DNA of 64,000 nucleotides from DAOTXK01 sp034430555 (lineage in GTDB: Bacteria > Chloroflexota > Anaerolineae > Aggregatilineales > Ch27), in contig DAOUEM010000495.1 of assembly GCA_034430555.1 (NCBI GenBank), positions 1 to 64,000 of the forward strand. The letters run 5' to 3'. Shown piece by piece: positions 1 to 8,160 of the stretch. The translations under genes and the position numbers were made by a program. Within the stretch, counting starts at the first letter, position 1. Every line of letters begins with the position of its first letter. Below the pieces are notes generated by a model. The model was given only the letters and a program-made list of their open reading frames with translations, searched no databases and was not told the origin of the DNA.

Positions 1-230
1 CGGTGATGCCGCTGGTCGAGGCGCTCGCCGATGAAAACGCCGACCTGCGGCGCGGGGCCGCGCGGGCTTTAGGCCGGCTGGGCATCCCGGACGTGCGCGC
101 CTTCAATCCGCTGGTGATGCTGCTGCGCGACAACGATTCGTCGGTGCGCGATGCGGCAGCGGAAGCGCTGCTCGTTCTATGGGACGTGTCGTGCTCGGCC
201 TCCGACCCGTGCCCAACGCCGCGGCCGTAA
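1..230 (+). CDS. HEAT-repeat protein, C-terminal fragment (5' end outside window)
   Basis: The reading frame is open at the left edge and ends at TAA 228-230, so only about the last 75 residues are visible. They contain two helical HEAT/PBS-lyase-type repeats of about 30 residues, each with the pattern of paired helices around Asp-Xaa-Xaa-Xaa-Arg-Xaa-Xaa-Ala-Ala-Xaa-Ala-Leu (for example DLRRGAARALGRLG and SSVRDAAAEALLVLW). Such repeats form alpha-solenoid scaffolds for protein binding and do not indicate an enzyme function. The last 15 residues are Cys/Pro-rich and non-repetitive. The gene is convergent with the next one, with only a hairpin repeat between them. The full function cannot be judged from this piece. 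Confidence 0.7.
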   Translation, partial: VMPLVEALADENADLRRGAARALGRLGIPDVRAFNPLVMLLRDNDSSVRDAAAEALLVLWDVSCSASDPCPTPRP

Positions 231-264
231 ACCTACCTCTGACGCTTACCAGACAAAATCTGTA

Positions 265-291
265 GTAGGGACGTCCGCCGGACGTCCCTAC
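265..291. repeat. Perfect hairpin, GTAGGG-type dispersed palindrome
   Basis: Arms 265-276 and 280-291 are perfect 12-bp inverted repeats (GTAGGGACGTCC) around a 3-nt loop. It lies in the 68-bp gap between two convergent genes, so it could serve as a bidirectional transcript end, but there is no T-run. Related hairpins sharing the GTAGGG core occur at 1591, 36857 and 42041, and a half copy lies at 50516. Confidence 0.8.
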
Positions 292-298
292 GCATGTC

Positions 299-1570
299 TT
301 ACCACGTCGTCTTTGCCAAAAGGCGCACCTGCCCATCGGCGTCGGCGGTGACGATCACCTGCGCTTCGGCGGCCTCACCCACGGCGACGGCCCTATCTAT
401 GGTGACCGCGCCCAACGGATCGACCGCGCCCAGCGCCACGTCGGCGGTCACCTGCCCGGCTGCATCCAGCAGTTGCAGCGCCAACTGCCCCGCGTCGAAG
501 ACGCCAAACGCCCCGGTAACCCGGGCAGACTCCCCCACCCGGTCCGCGCTGAGCTTCTGGCTGGCGCAGCCGGCCTCCGTCACGTCGAGCACCAGGCCGG
601 GGCAGCGACACACCCCCCACCGGATCTTCATGTGATGTGACTGGCCGGGCGCGAAGTCGTACAGCGGGCTGAGCACTTCCGTCTCCATCAGGTAGAGACC
701 GCTGCCGTCCGGCGGCAGGTTCAGGCCGGGGACCTGGCCGCGCCCCTCGGTCCAGCACTCGACGGTCGAGCCGTCGTCGGGATAGTCGGCCCCCGGCTGC
801 GGCGTAAACTGCGCGGCAAAAGCCGCCCCATCGGCGCTGTTGCTGAAGGCGATCCAGCCGGCCATCGAATCCAACCCCACCTTGCCCACGCGATACAGGA
901 ACCGCCCCACAAACAGGCCACCCTCGACCGTCCACTGTGGGTTGTCCTCGTCGGCAAACATCACCTTATAGCCCCTGGGATGACGGCTGTCCGGGCTGAC
1001 AGGCACGGTGACGGCACAGGCATCCTGGTAGGTCTCGCCGCCGCCGGGCAGATGCTGGCCCGCCTTGTGCTGGAAGACATCCCAGATGCTCCAGCGGGTG
1101 GGCCGGTCGGCGGTGTTGGTGAAGGTCAGGTCCAGTGTGATGCGCGCCCCGCCCCGGCCCAGCGTGACCTCCCGCGTGATTTGCAGGCCGGTCACCGGGT
1201 CGGGCGGGCTGACCATGGTGACGGTGCTGCCCTGTTCGCCTTCGACCAGCCCCGCCAGCGTATAGCGGCCACTGTCCAGCACGGGATCGGGCGGGCCGGG
1301 CCACTGCTGATCGTTGTCCCAACCCTGGGGGGAAGGCCAGGTCTTATCGCCCCCGTAGTTGATCCAGGCGGCGATGCTGCCGTCGCCAGTGTGCTCCTCC
1401 GGCGTGAACAGCCTGCCATGCAGGGGTTCGTTGGTCCACAGGTACTCGTATTCGCCAAGCTGCAGGCTCACGATGCGCCCGCCGATATCTGGCACGGCCC
1501 GCAGCGTGACCCACTCGTTGCGCAGCTCGACTCCCTGCCAGCCGAATACGTCGGTCTGGATGGCCGTCAT
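299..1570 (-). CDS. DUF4380-like / galactose-mutarotase-fold protein
   Basis: Protein of 423 residues. An early segment (VTLRAVPDIGGRIVSLQLG) followed by an INYGGDKTWPSPQ stretch near residue 80 matches what I know of DUF4380 proteins. That family has a sugar-mutarotase-like beta-sandwich and no assigned reaction. I chose the ATG at 1570 because GGGAGGAG lies 6 nt upstream; a TTG six codons earlier would sit on top of that ribosome binding site. No signal peptide is visible, so the protein is probably cytoplasmic. It lies 48 bp downstream of the KGSADH gene on the same strand, with a hairpin repeat between them, and may be co-transcribed. A sugar-binding or epimerase role in the adjoining sugar-acid pathway is inference. 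Aldose 1-epimerase-like is the alternative reading. Confidence 0.65.
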   Translation of the reverse strand: MTAIQTDVFGWQGVELRNEWVTLRAVPDIGGRIVSLQLGEYEYLWTNEPLHGRLFTPEEHTGDGSIAAWINYGGDKTWPSPQGWDNDQQWPGPPDPVLDSGRYTLAGLVEGEQGSTVTMVSPPDPVTGLQITREVTLGRGGARITLDLTFTNTADRPTRWSIWDVFQHKAGQHLPGGGETYQDACAVTVPVSPDSRHPRGYKVMFADEDNPQWTVEGGLFVGRFLYRVGKVGLDSMAGWIAFSNSADGAAFAAQFTPQPGADYPDDGSTVECWTEGRGQVPGLNLPPDGSGLYLMETEVLSPLYDFAPGQSHHMKIRWGVCRCPGLVLDVTEAGCASQKLSADRVGESARVTGAFGVFDAGQLALQLLDAAGQVTADVALGAVDPLGAVTIDRAVAVGEAAEAQVIVTADADGQVRLLAKTTW

Positions 1571-1590
1571 GCGTCTCTCCTCCCTCAAAA

Positions 1591-1613
1591 GTAGGGACGA
1601 ACGGCGTTCGTCC
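1591..1613. repeat. GTAGGG-type hairpin between two minus-strand genes
   Basis: GTAGGGAC leads into a perfect 8-bp stem (GGACGAAC 1595-1602 / GTTCGTCC 1606-1613, loop GGC). It shares its first nine bases with the arm of the hairpin at 265-291 but has a different stem interior, as expected for a family of dispersed palindromes rather than one copied site. Confidence 0.7.
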
Positions 1614-1618
1614 GCCGG

Positions 1619-3223
1619 TTACCCCACCGGATCGCGGGTCAGTTCGTCGTCGACCAAGCGCCAGATGCCGAGCGGGTTGGCGTCTTTGAGCGCGTCCGGC
1701 AGCAGGGCGTCCGGCAGGTTCTGGTAGGCCACCGGGCGCATAAAACGTTTGATGGCCGTCAACCCGACCGACGTCGACCAGGGCGCGGTCGTCGCCGGAT
1801 ATGGGCCGCCGTGCTGCATCGAATGCACCACCTCGACGCCCGTAGGAAAGCCGTTCCAGATCAGGCGTCCGACTTTTTCCCGCAGTTGGCTGTAGAGCGA
1901 TCCGGCGGCGGCGATCTCGTCGTCTTCGGCGTGGATGGTGGCCGTCAGGTTGCCTTCCAGCACGTCGATGCTCGCTTGCAGGTCACCCTGCGAACGGCAC
2001 ACCACGAACAGCGTCACCGGGCCGAAGTGCTCGGTTTGCAGCGCGGGATCGGCGCGGAAGGCTTCGCCGGTGGTCTGCATGACGGTATTGGCGAAGCAGA
2101 AGCCGTGGCTTTCGGGCGCAGTATCAGCGGTGAGACGCTCGACAGATTCGCGCCTCAGCGTTTCGGCGGTGGTCGCGGCCAGGCCCTGTTCCACCGCCGC
2201 GTTGAGCAGCACGCCGACGTCGCGGTGGTCCATGCGGTCCTTGACGTCAGTGATGAAGGCCGCCGTCTCCGGGCTATCCTGAATCAGCACCAGGCCGGGA
2301 TTGGTGCAAAACTGCCCGCTGCCCAGCGTCACCGAGTTGACCAGCCCTTCGGCCAGCGACTCGCCGCGCGCCCGGATCGCGCCCGGCAGGATCACCACCG
2401 GGTTGATGCTGCCCATTTCCGCGTAGACCGGGATGGGCGTGGGCCGGGCCGCCGCCAGGTCATAGAGCGCCCGCCCGCCACGCAGCGACCCCGTAAAGCC
2501 GACCGCGGCCAGGTCCGGGTGCCGGACCAGCATCCCGCCGACTTCGTGCCCCTGCCCTTGCAGCAGCGAGAAAAAGCCCGCCGGGAAGCCGCTCTCGGCC
2601 ACCGCCCGGTTGAGGGCCAGCGCGAACAATTCCGAGGTGGCGGGGTGGCCGGGGTGCCCCTTGACGATCACCGGGCAGCCTGCCGCGAAGGCCGAGGCCG
2701 TATCCCCGCCGGCCACGGCGAAGGCGAAGGGGAAGTTGCTGGCCGAGAACACGCCCACCGGTCCCAGCGGCACCAGCATCCGGCGGATGGTGGGGCGGGG
2801 CGCGGGCTGGCGATCCGGCTGGGCGGTATCGATGATGGCTTCCACATAGGCGCCTTCCCGCAGCAGGCGGCCAAAAGCGCGGAGCTGGCTGGTGGTGCGG
2901 CCCCGCTCCCCGGTCAGGCGGGGGAAACCCAGGCCGGTTTCCCGGTCGGCGGTGGTGAGCAGGTCCTCGCCCAGCGCTTCGATGGCGTCGGCGGCGTGGT
3001 CCAGGAAGTCGGCCAGCTTGCTCGCCGGGTAGAGGCGCGTCTCCGCGAAAGCCGCGGCGGCAGCGCGCACGGCGCGGTCGACTTCCTCCGGCGTGGCGTC
3101 GACGAAAGTGACATCGCCGGGCGTGCGCGTGCGCGGATCAACACTGGTAAACGCGCGACTGGCGTCGCGTTGGCCGGCGCGGCTGGCCCGGCCGGCGATG
3201 TAATTGCTGCCGGTAATCGTCAT
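1619..3223 (-). CDS. 2,5-dioxovalerate (alpha-ketoglutaric semialdehyde) dehydrogenase
   Basis: Aldehyde dehydrogenase superfamily protein of 534 residues, of the long KGSADH type. It oxidises 2,5-dioxopentanoate to 2-oxoglutarate with NAD(P)+, the last step of oxidative pentose and hexarate pathways. Visible features: the SASNFPFAF segment near residues 160-168 in place of the usual PWNFP, general base Glu269 (YAEMGSINP) and catalytic Cys306 (GSGQFCTNPG). ATG 3223 is preceded by GAAGGAG. The gene is divergent from the SDR/FAH/enolase operon across a 168-bp gap that contains a clear plus-strand promoter. The two units together supply the dehydratase pair plus this enzyme, which is why I favour the Weimberg-type role over a generic aldehyde dehydrogenase. 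Confidence 0.88.
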   Translation of the reverse strand: MTITGSNYIAGRASRAGQRDASRAFTSVDPRTRTPGDVTFVDATPEEVDRAVRAAAAAFAETRLYPASKLADFLDHAADAIEALGEDLLTTADRETGLGFPRLTGERGRTTSQLRAFGRLLREGAYVEAIIDTAQPDRQPAPRPTIRRMLVPLGPVGVFSASNFPFAFAVAGGDTASAFAAGCPVIVKGHPGHPATSELFALALNRAVAESGFPAGFFSLLQGQGHEVGGMLVRHPDLAAVGFTGSLRGGRALYDLAAARPTPIPVYAEMGSINPVVILPGAIRARGESLAEGLVNSVTLGSGQFCTNPGLVLIQDSPETAAFITDVKDRMDHRDVGVLLNAAVEQGLAATTAETLRRESVERLTADTAPESHGFCFANTVMQTTGEAFRADPALQTEHFGPVTLFVVCRSQGDLQASIDVLEGNLTATIHAEDDEIAAAGSLYSQLREKVGRLIWNGFPTGVEVVHSMQHGGPYPATTAPWSTSVGLTAIKRFMRPVAYQNLPDALLPDALKDANPLGIWRLVDDELTRDPVG

Positions 3224-3292
3224 GATTGTGCTCCTTCGACATCACGTGAATAGTTTTAAGCCTTTACCAGTATGACACAGAATGGGTCATTT

Positions 3293-3322
3293 TTGCCTGT
3301 TCCGGCTGATGCGGTCTACAAT
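3293..3322 (+). promoter_or_regulatory. Sigma70-like promoter of the SDR-FAH-enolase operon
   Basis: TTGCCT (3293-3298), an 18-nt spacer, then TACAAT (3317-3322), ending 69 bp before the SDR start codon. The 11-mer TTTTGCCTGTT, a TGCGGT in the spacer and an AATAA after the -10 recur in the promoter before the L-fuconate dehydratase gene (56346). Confidence 0.55.
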
Positions 3323-3391
3323 AAAGCCAGCGGAAAAACCGCGGGGCGATTACTTAATCTGGTTTTTCGATTGTTTTAAGGAGCAAGAACG

Positions 3392-4171
3392 ATGCGTTTA
3401 GCCGGAAAAGTCGCCCTGATCACGGGCGCGGCGCGCGGCATCGGCGAGGGAATCGCGCTGCGCTTCGCCGAGGAAGGCGCCAAAGTCGGCGTGCTGGACC
3501 TCCGCCCGGAAAACTGCCAGACCATCGTGGACCTGATCCGCGAGCAGGGCGGGGAAGCGGTCGCCCTGGGCGCAGACGTCAGCAACGAAAGCCAGGTGGC
3601 GGGCGCGGTGGCCGACCTACGCCAGCGCTACGGCCCGATCACGGTGCTGGTGAACAACGCGGCCCTCATGCCAAGCGGGACGCTGCACGAAACGTCGCCC
3701 GCCGACTTCGACCGCTGCCTGGCCGTCAACCTGCGCGGCGCCTACCTGGCCTGTCGCGCCGTGATCCCCGGTATGTTGGAAGTGGGCAAGGGCAGCATCC
3801 TCCACATGGCCAGCGTGACCGGCATCCTCGGCCTGCCGGGGATTGCCATCTACTCCGCCACCAAGGGCGCCCTGATCGCGCTGGCGCGGGCCATGTCCAC
3901 CGATTACGCGCGCTTCGGCATCCGGGTGAACGCGGTGTCGCCCGGCACCATCGACTCGCCCATGCTGCACGATTTTATCGCCGCGCAGTCGGACCCGGCG
4001 GCCATCCGCAGGCAGTTCGACGAGATGCACCCCATCGGGCGCGTCGGCACGATCACCGAAGTGGCTAACGTGTTCGTCTTCCTGGCATCGGACGAGGCCA
4101 GCTTCGTCACCGGGGCCAATTACCAGGTGGACGGCGGCCTGGGCGTCAAGGGCGAGCAGCCGCAGGATTGA
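3392..4171 (+). CDS. SDR-family NAD(P)-dependent dehydrogenase (candidate sugar 1-dehydrogenase)
   Basis: Classical short-chain dehydrogenase of 259 residues. The nucleotide-binding loop TGAARGIG is at 11-18 and the NNA motif at 88-90. Catalytic Ser141, Tyr154 and Lys158 (YSATK) are all present, and the family C-terminal segment DGG is visible. ATG 3392 has AAGGAG upstream. It is the first gene after the promoter at 3293-3322. It is followed by an MBL-fold hydrolase and sugar-acid dehydratases, so oxidation of an aldopentose or aldohexose at C1, or of a deoxy-keto acid, is the likely step. Closely similar SDRs act on many substrates, so the exact sugar is inference. Confidence 0.85.
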   Translation: MRLAGKVALITGAARGIGEGIALRFAEEGAKVGVLDLRPENCQTIVDLIREQGGEAVALGADVSNESQVAGAVADLRQRYGPITVLVNNAALMPSGTLHETSPADFDRCLAVNLRGAYLACRAVIPGMLEVGKGSILHMASVTGILGLPGIAIYSATKGALIALARAMSTDYARFGIRVNAVSPGTIDSPMLHDFIAAQSDPAAIRRQFDEMHPIGRVGTITEVANVFVFLASDEASFVTGANYQVDGGLGVKGEQPQD

Positions 4172-4212
4172 CGCCAAACCGCCGGTATCATACCAATTAT
4201 TGGAGAAAACCT

Positions 4213-5178
4213 ATGGAGATCGCACCCGGCATTCACCGCATCAAGTGCAAATTCGGCGAGAACCGCATGGTTTACGTGCACCTGCTGATCGGGGAGACGG
4301 CCTCGATGCTGGTCGATACCGGCGTGGCCGCCAACCCGCAGGACGCCATCCTGCCCTACATGGCTTCGATTGGCTTCGACCCGGTAGACCTGACCTATAT
4401 CCTGATCACCCACTCGGACATCGACCACCAGGGCGGCAACCAGCCGATGAAAGCCGCCGCGCCGGACGCCCTCCTGATGTGCCACAACCTGGATCAGCCC
4501 TGGGTGGCGGACACCGAAGCGCTGATCGGCGGGCGCTACTCGCAGTTCGAGGCCGACCACGGCATCGGCTACGGTGAGGAGAGCAAGGCGGGCATCCGCG
4601 CCGGGTGCCTCAGCCTGCCGCTGGACCTGACGCTGGAGGGCGGCGAGCGCTTCCGCCTGGGTCCGGATTGGGTGGTGGAAGCGGTGCACACGCCGGGCCA
4701 TACCTGGGGACACCTGGCCGTCTGGGACCCGCGGGGCCGCACGTTGATCGCCGGCGAGGCCACCATGTGGACTTCGATCCTGGACGACGATTGGCAGCCC
4801 AACATGCCGCCCACCTACTGCTACGTGGACACCTACCTGGCGACGCAAGATCGCCTGCTGGCAATGGACATCGGGCGGCTTTCGCCCGCGCACTGGCCGG
4901 TGCAGGAAGGTCCCGCCGTGGCCGAATTCATCCGCGAGAGCCGCAGCTATTGCCGGCTGGTCGAGCGCAAACTGCTCGAATTCGCGGCGGAAGCGCCCGG
5001 CTTCACGCTGCGCCAGACCATCGACACGCTGGGACCGACCTTAGGAACGTGGCCCGCCGAGACCAACCAGGACTTCAGCTACGGGATGCTGGGCAACCTG
5101 GACAGCCTGACCAGACGGGGTTTGCTGGTCGCCGGGCGGGATGACAACGGCTTGATCACCTGGAGGTTACCGACATGA
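4213..5178 (+). CDS. MBL-fold metallo-hydrolase (possible sugar lactonase)
   Basis: Metallo-beta-lactamase superfamily hydrolase of 321 residues. The metal motif reads THSDIDH (residues 66-72), i.e. HxDxDH, with Asp69 where most members have the second His. A second metal site is formed by HTPGH (159-163). I start at ATG 4213, which has GGAG 8 nt upstream; an upstream ATG at 4168 would add 15 unlikely residues and overlap the SDR. The stop overlaps the next start (ATGA 5175-5178), so translation is probably coupled. In an oxidative sugar pathway a lactonase is needed between the C1 dehydrogenase and the aldonate dehydratase, and this is the only hydrolase in the right place. That assignment is inference. 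Confidence 0.8.
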   Translation: MEIAPGIHRIKCKFGENRMVYVHLLIGETASMLVDTGVAANPQDAILPYMASIGFDPVDLTYILITHSDIDHQGGNQPMKAAAPDALLMCHNLDQPWVADTEALIGGRYSQFEADHGIGYGEESKAGIRAGCLSLPLDLTLEGGERFRLGPDWVVEAVHTPGHTWGHLAVWDPRGRTLIAGEATMWTSILDDDWQPNMPPTYCYVDTYLATQDRLLAMDIGRLSPAHWPVQEGPAVAEFIRESRSYCRLVERKLLEFAAEAPGFTLRQTIDTLGPTLGTWPAETNQDFSYGMLGNLDSLTRRGLLVAGRDDNGLITWRLPT

Positions 5179-6077
5179 ACGAACCGCAAATGATCGTCCG
5201 CTTTTTCCACCCGGACCAGGGGCCGCGCGTTGGCGTGCAGGTCGACGCGCTGGTGCACGATGTTACCGAGAGCTACCCCTACGTGGGATCGTGGCTGCGG
5301 GCCAGCGCCGGGCGTATGGCCGCCGCCCTGGAGGGGTTGGCGAAGGCTGTCGAGAAAAGCACTGTCACTTACCCGGCAGAGTCCTTCGCGCCGCAGCCGG
5401 ACCGGCTGGCCCTGCACTGGCTGGCCCCAGTCGACGAGCAGGACGTGTGGGCCGCCGGCGTGACCTACGAGCGCAGCCGGACCGCCCGCCAGGAAGAAGC
5501 CGTCGACGGCGGCGACATTTACGCCCGCGTCTACGAGGCGGAGCGCCCGGAGTTGTTCTTCAAGGCGCAGGGGAATAACGTGATCGGGCCGGGGGGCGCG
5601 GTCGGCATCCGGGCGGACGCGGCGTGGAACGTCCCGGAGCCGGAGCTGGGCGTGGTGCTCAACCCGGCGATGACGGTCGTCGGCTTCACGGTTGGCAACG
5701 ACATGAGCAGCCGCGACATCGAGGGGCAGAACCCGCTTTACCTGCCACAGGCCAAGGTGTACGATGCTTCCTGCGCGCTGGGGCCGGGCCTGCTGCTGCA
5801 ACCCGCCGACGAATGGCCGCAAACCACCATCCGCCTGAGCATCCGGCGCGATGGATCGGAGGCCTTTGCCGGCGAGGTTCACACGTCGCGCATTCACCGC
5901 ACGCTGGCCGACCTGGTGGCTTACCTGGGCCGCAGCAGCACCTTCGAGAGCGGCGTGGTGCTGCTCACCGGGACGGGCATCGTGCCGCCCGGCGACTTCA
6001 CGCTGGCGGCGGGCGACGTGATCACCATCACCATCGACGGCATCGGCACGCTGACCAACACCGTCAAAGTCGTTTAA
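5175..6077 (+). CDS. FAH-family 2-keto-3-deoxy-sugar-acid dehydratase (KdaD-like)
   Basis: Protein of 300 residues of the fumarylacetoacetate hydrolase fold. The segment VWAAGVTYERSRTARQEEA (91-109) is what I associate with the AraD1/2-keto-3-deoxy-D-arabinonate dehydratase branch. Those enzymes convert 2-keto-3-deoxypentonate into 2,5-dioxopentanoate. The metal-binding Glu pair lies in NVPEPELGVV (about residues 155-157), followed by a GNDMSSRD loop. The product would feed the KGSADH encoded divergently at 1619-3223. The gene overlaps the MBL gene by 4 bp and is followed after 31 bp by the solute-binding protein. A simple acylpyruvate hydrolase is the alternative, but the pathway context favours the dehydratase. 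Confidence 0.82.
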   Translation: MNEPQMIVRFFHPDQGPRVGVQVDALVHDVTESYPYVGSWLRASAGRMAAALEGLAKAVEKSTVTYPAESFAPQPDRLALHWLAPVDEQDVWAAGVTYERSRTARQEEAVDGGDIYARVYEAERPELFFKAQGNNVIGPGGAVGIRADAAWNVPEPELGVVLNPAMTVVGFTVGNDMSSRDIEGQNPLYLPQAKVYDASCALGPGLLLQPADEWPQTTIRLSIRRDGSEAFAGEVHTSRIHRTLADLVAYLGRSSTFESGVVLLTGTGIVPPGDFTLAAGDVITITIDGIGTLTNTVKVV

Positions 6078-6108
6078 GGTTCGACGCACACCAGAGGGGG
6101 AGAAGAAT

Positions 6109-7341
6109 ATGCCTGATATCGGGACCACCGTCCGCGTTTTGCAGGAAGATTGGGCGCCGTTCCATAATCTGCCCAACAGCGCCCGCCGTTTTACCGAACA
6201 GACCGGTATCCAGGTCGAGGTCGTGCTGAGCCACATCCCGGAATTCTGGGACCTGATGGCACGCGCCTTCACCGAGGACAATCCGCCGTTTGATCTCGTC
6301 GGCTGCGACGAGTTGCTGCTGCTGCAATATGCCCGGCAGGGGCACGTCGAAGCGCTGGACGAAACCGTGGCCGCCGAGGGTTTTCCGCTGGACGACTTCG
6401 AGCCGGCGGCCCTGGCAGCCATCAGCCATGCCGGGCGGCTGTATGGCATCCCCTACTGCGACGTTTCCAGCGTGCTGATCTACCGGCGCGACCTGTTCGA
6501 GCGCTACAACATCCCCGTGCCGCAGAGCATGGAAGAACTGACGCAGGCCGCCCTGGCCGTACAGCAGGCCGTCCGCGCCGACCCGGACGCGCCACACGTG
6601 GCCGACGACTTCTACGGCATCACGCTGCGGGGCCAACCAAGCTGCGGCCTCAACTTCTGGATCATGGGTTCGAACTGGGCCCCGGCCTGGGGCGTCCAAT
6701 GGTACGACGACTCCGGCGCGCCCACGTTGGATACACCGCAGCACCTGGCCGCGCTGGAACATTACCTGGACCTGCTGCACCGCTGCGGGCCGCCCGAATC
6801 GGCTACCTACGGCTTCGTGGAGTGCATGAACGATTATAAGGCCGGGCGCGCGGCCATGGTCATCGAGCCGGCCAACGAGGCCAGCATCGTTTATGATGCG
6901 GGTGGTCCGGTGGCCGACGGCACCAAAACCACCCTGCTGCCGGCGGGACCATTGGGCACGCGCCACGCCGGGCTGTACTGCCCGCCCTACGCCATCCCCG
7001 CCAAGTCGAACGTGAAGACCGCCGCCTGGGAGCTGGCGAAATACCTCACCGCGCCGGAGCAACTGCTGGAAGACGCGGAAAAAAGCGGCTTCGTGGAGGT
7101 AGCGCGGCGCTCCGTGCTGGACGATCCGCGGTTTGCGGCGCGCTTCCGCCCGGACCTGGTGGCGACGACGCGGGCCACGCGGGCCATCGCCCGCGGTGAG
7201 CGCCCGGTCAACCGCTTCTCGTTCGAAGTGGGCGACATCCTGGGCGAGGAATACGCCGCCGCCTTACGCCGCGAGCAGTCCGCGCGCGACGCCGTGCGTA
7301 ATGCGCAGGCGCGGGTCGCCGCCTTAGGGCCGCCGGAATGA
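6109..7341 (+). CDS. Family 1 solute-binding protein without a signal peptide
   Basis: Protein of 410 residues with the fold features of sugar ABC solute-binding proteins: a beta-strand start (TTVRVLQEDWAPFH), the FDLVGCDELLLLQYA first-lobe segment, and a C-terminal AWELAKYLTAPEQL helix region. Unlike its family it begins directly with the mature domain: there is no hydrophobic leader and no lipobox. The ATG at 6109 is well supported by AGGGGGAGAAG, and only 31 bp separate it from the previous stop, so no leader is hidden upstream. It lies inside the sugar-acid operon. It may act as a cytoplasmic sensor or chaperone of substrate rather than as the receptor of an importer. A possible partner permease lies at 9373-11136 on the other strand. 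Confidence 0.8.
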   Translation: MPDIGTTVRVLQEDWAPFHNLPNSARRFTEQTGIQVEVVLSHIPEFWDLMARAFTEDNPPFDLVGCDELLLLQYARQGHVEALDETVAAEGFPLDDFEPAALAAISHAGRLYGIPYCDVSSVLIYRRDLFERYNIPVPQSMEELTQAALAVQQAVRADPDAPHVADDFYGITLRGQPSCGLNFWIMGSNWAPAWGVQWYDDSGAPTLDTPQHLAALEHYLDLLHRCGPPESATYGFVECMNDYKAGRAAMVIEPANEASIVYDAGGPVADGTKTTLLPAGPLGTRHAGLYCPPYAIPAKSNVKTAAWELAKYLTAPEQLLEDAEKSGFVEVARRSVLDDPRFAARFRPDLVATTRATRAIARGERPVNRFSFEVGDILGEEYAAALRREQSARDAVRNAQARVAALGPPE

Positions 7342-7396
7342 GCCGTTACAATCGCGGCTGAATGAACAGCGCTATTCATGGATAGTGAGCAGCCAT

Positions 7397-8137
7397 ATGC
7401 CTGACAACAACACCCAACAATGGATCGCGATTCCCGGCGGCGCGGTCACGCTGGAAGCGGGCGGCACCCTGGCGGAACCAACCGCCTTCGACGTGGCCCC
7501 GTTCGCCATATCCCGCTGCCCGGTGACCAACGCCCAGTACGAGGCCTTCGTGGCCGCGGGCGGCTACAGTCAGCGCCAATGGTGGCCGGACGGCTTCTGG
7601 GCCGTGATGCAGAAGTATCACTGGACGGAACCGCGCTACTGGGGAGACCAGGACTGGAACCGGCCCGACTGCCCGGTGGTAGGCGTCTCCTGGTACGAAG
7701 CGCTGGCCTTCTGCCAATGGCTGAGCGCGACCGAGGACGCTGCGATCACCCTGCCCACCGAACAGCAGTGGCAGCGGGCCGCCCAGGGCGACGACGGACG
7801 GGAGTTCCCCTGGGGATGCGACGAACCCACCATCAATCGCTGCAACTGGAACCGCGCGGTCGATGAAACCACGCCGGTGACCCGCTACCCGGACGGGGCC
7901 AGTCCTTACGGCGTGCTCGACATGAGCGGCAACGTGTGGGAATGGACCCTGACCCCGTGCGCCAACGACGCGTCGTCCAACAGCGACGATGCCTATCTGC
8001 TGCGCGGCGGCTGCTGGAGCAGCGACAGCCCGATCAGTCTGCGGGCGGCCCATCGCAGCCCCAAAGACCCCAACACGCGGCTCGCGCCCGGCTACCGCAA
8101 CCACGTAACGGTCGGCTTCCGCCTGGCCCGCCCCTGA
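7397..8137 (+). CDS. SUMF1/EgtB/PvdO-family protein lacking FGE cysteines
   Basis: Single-domain protein of 246 residues with the formylglycine-generating-enzyme fold signatures: ISRCPVTNAQYEAF, VVGVSWYEALAFCQWLS, LPTEQQWQRAA, and the hallmark GVLDMSGNVWEW near residue 175. The C-terminal RGGCWSSDS segment replaces the region that carries the two copper-binding catalytic cysteines in true FGEs, so sulfatase activation is unlikely. Other members of the fold are hydroxylases, C-S bond-forming enzymes or binding modules. No good ribosome binding site distinguishes ATG 7397 from GTG 7385. It sits between the solute-binding protein and the enolase-type dehydratase, so a role in the same sugar pathway is possible but unproven. 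Confidence 0.75.
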   Translation: MPDNNTQQWIAIPGGAVTLEAGGTLAEPTAFDVAPFAISRCPVTNAQYEAFVAAGGYSQRQWWPDGFWAVMQKYHWTEPRYWGDQDWNRPDCPVVGVSWYEALAFCQWLSATEDAAITLPTEQQWQRAAQGDDGREFPWGCDEPTINRCNWNRAVDETTPVTRYPDGASPYGVLDMSGNVWEWTLTPCANDASSNSDDAYLLRGGCWSSDSPISLRAAHRSPKDPNTRLAPGYRNHVTVGFRLARP

Positions 8138-8160
8138 GCTTGATGTGAGGACTACAAATC

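Noticed and set aside
265..291. Hairpins at 265 and 1591 as intrinsic terminators
   Set aside because: Neither is followed by a T-run on either strand; they fit a dispersed repeat family better.
6665..6680. GGTTCGAA-like T-loop sequence suggesting a tRNA
   Set aside because: It lies inside the solute-binding protein gene and no acceptor stem or anticodon arm can be formed around it.
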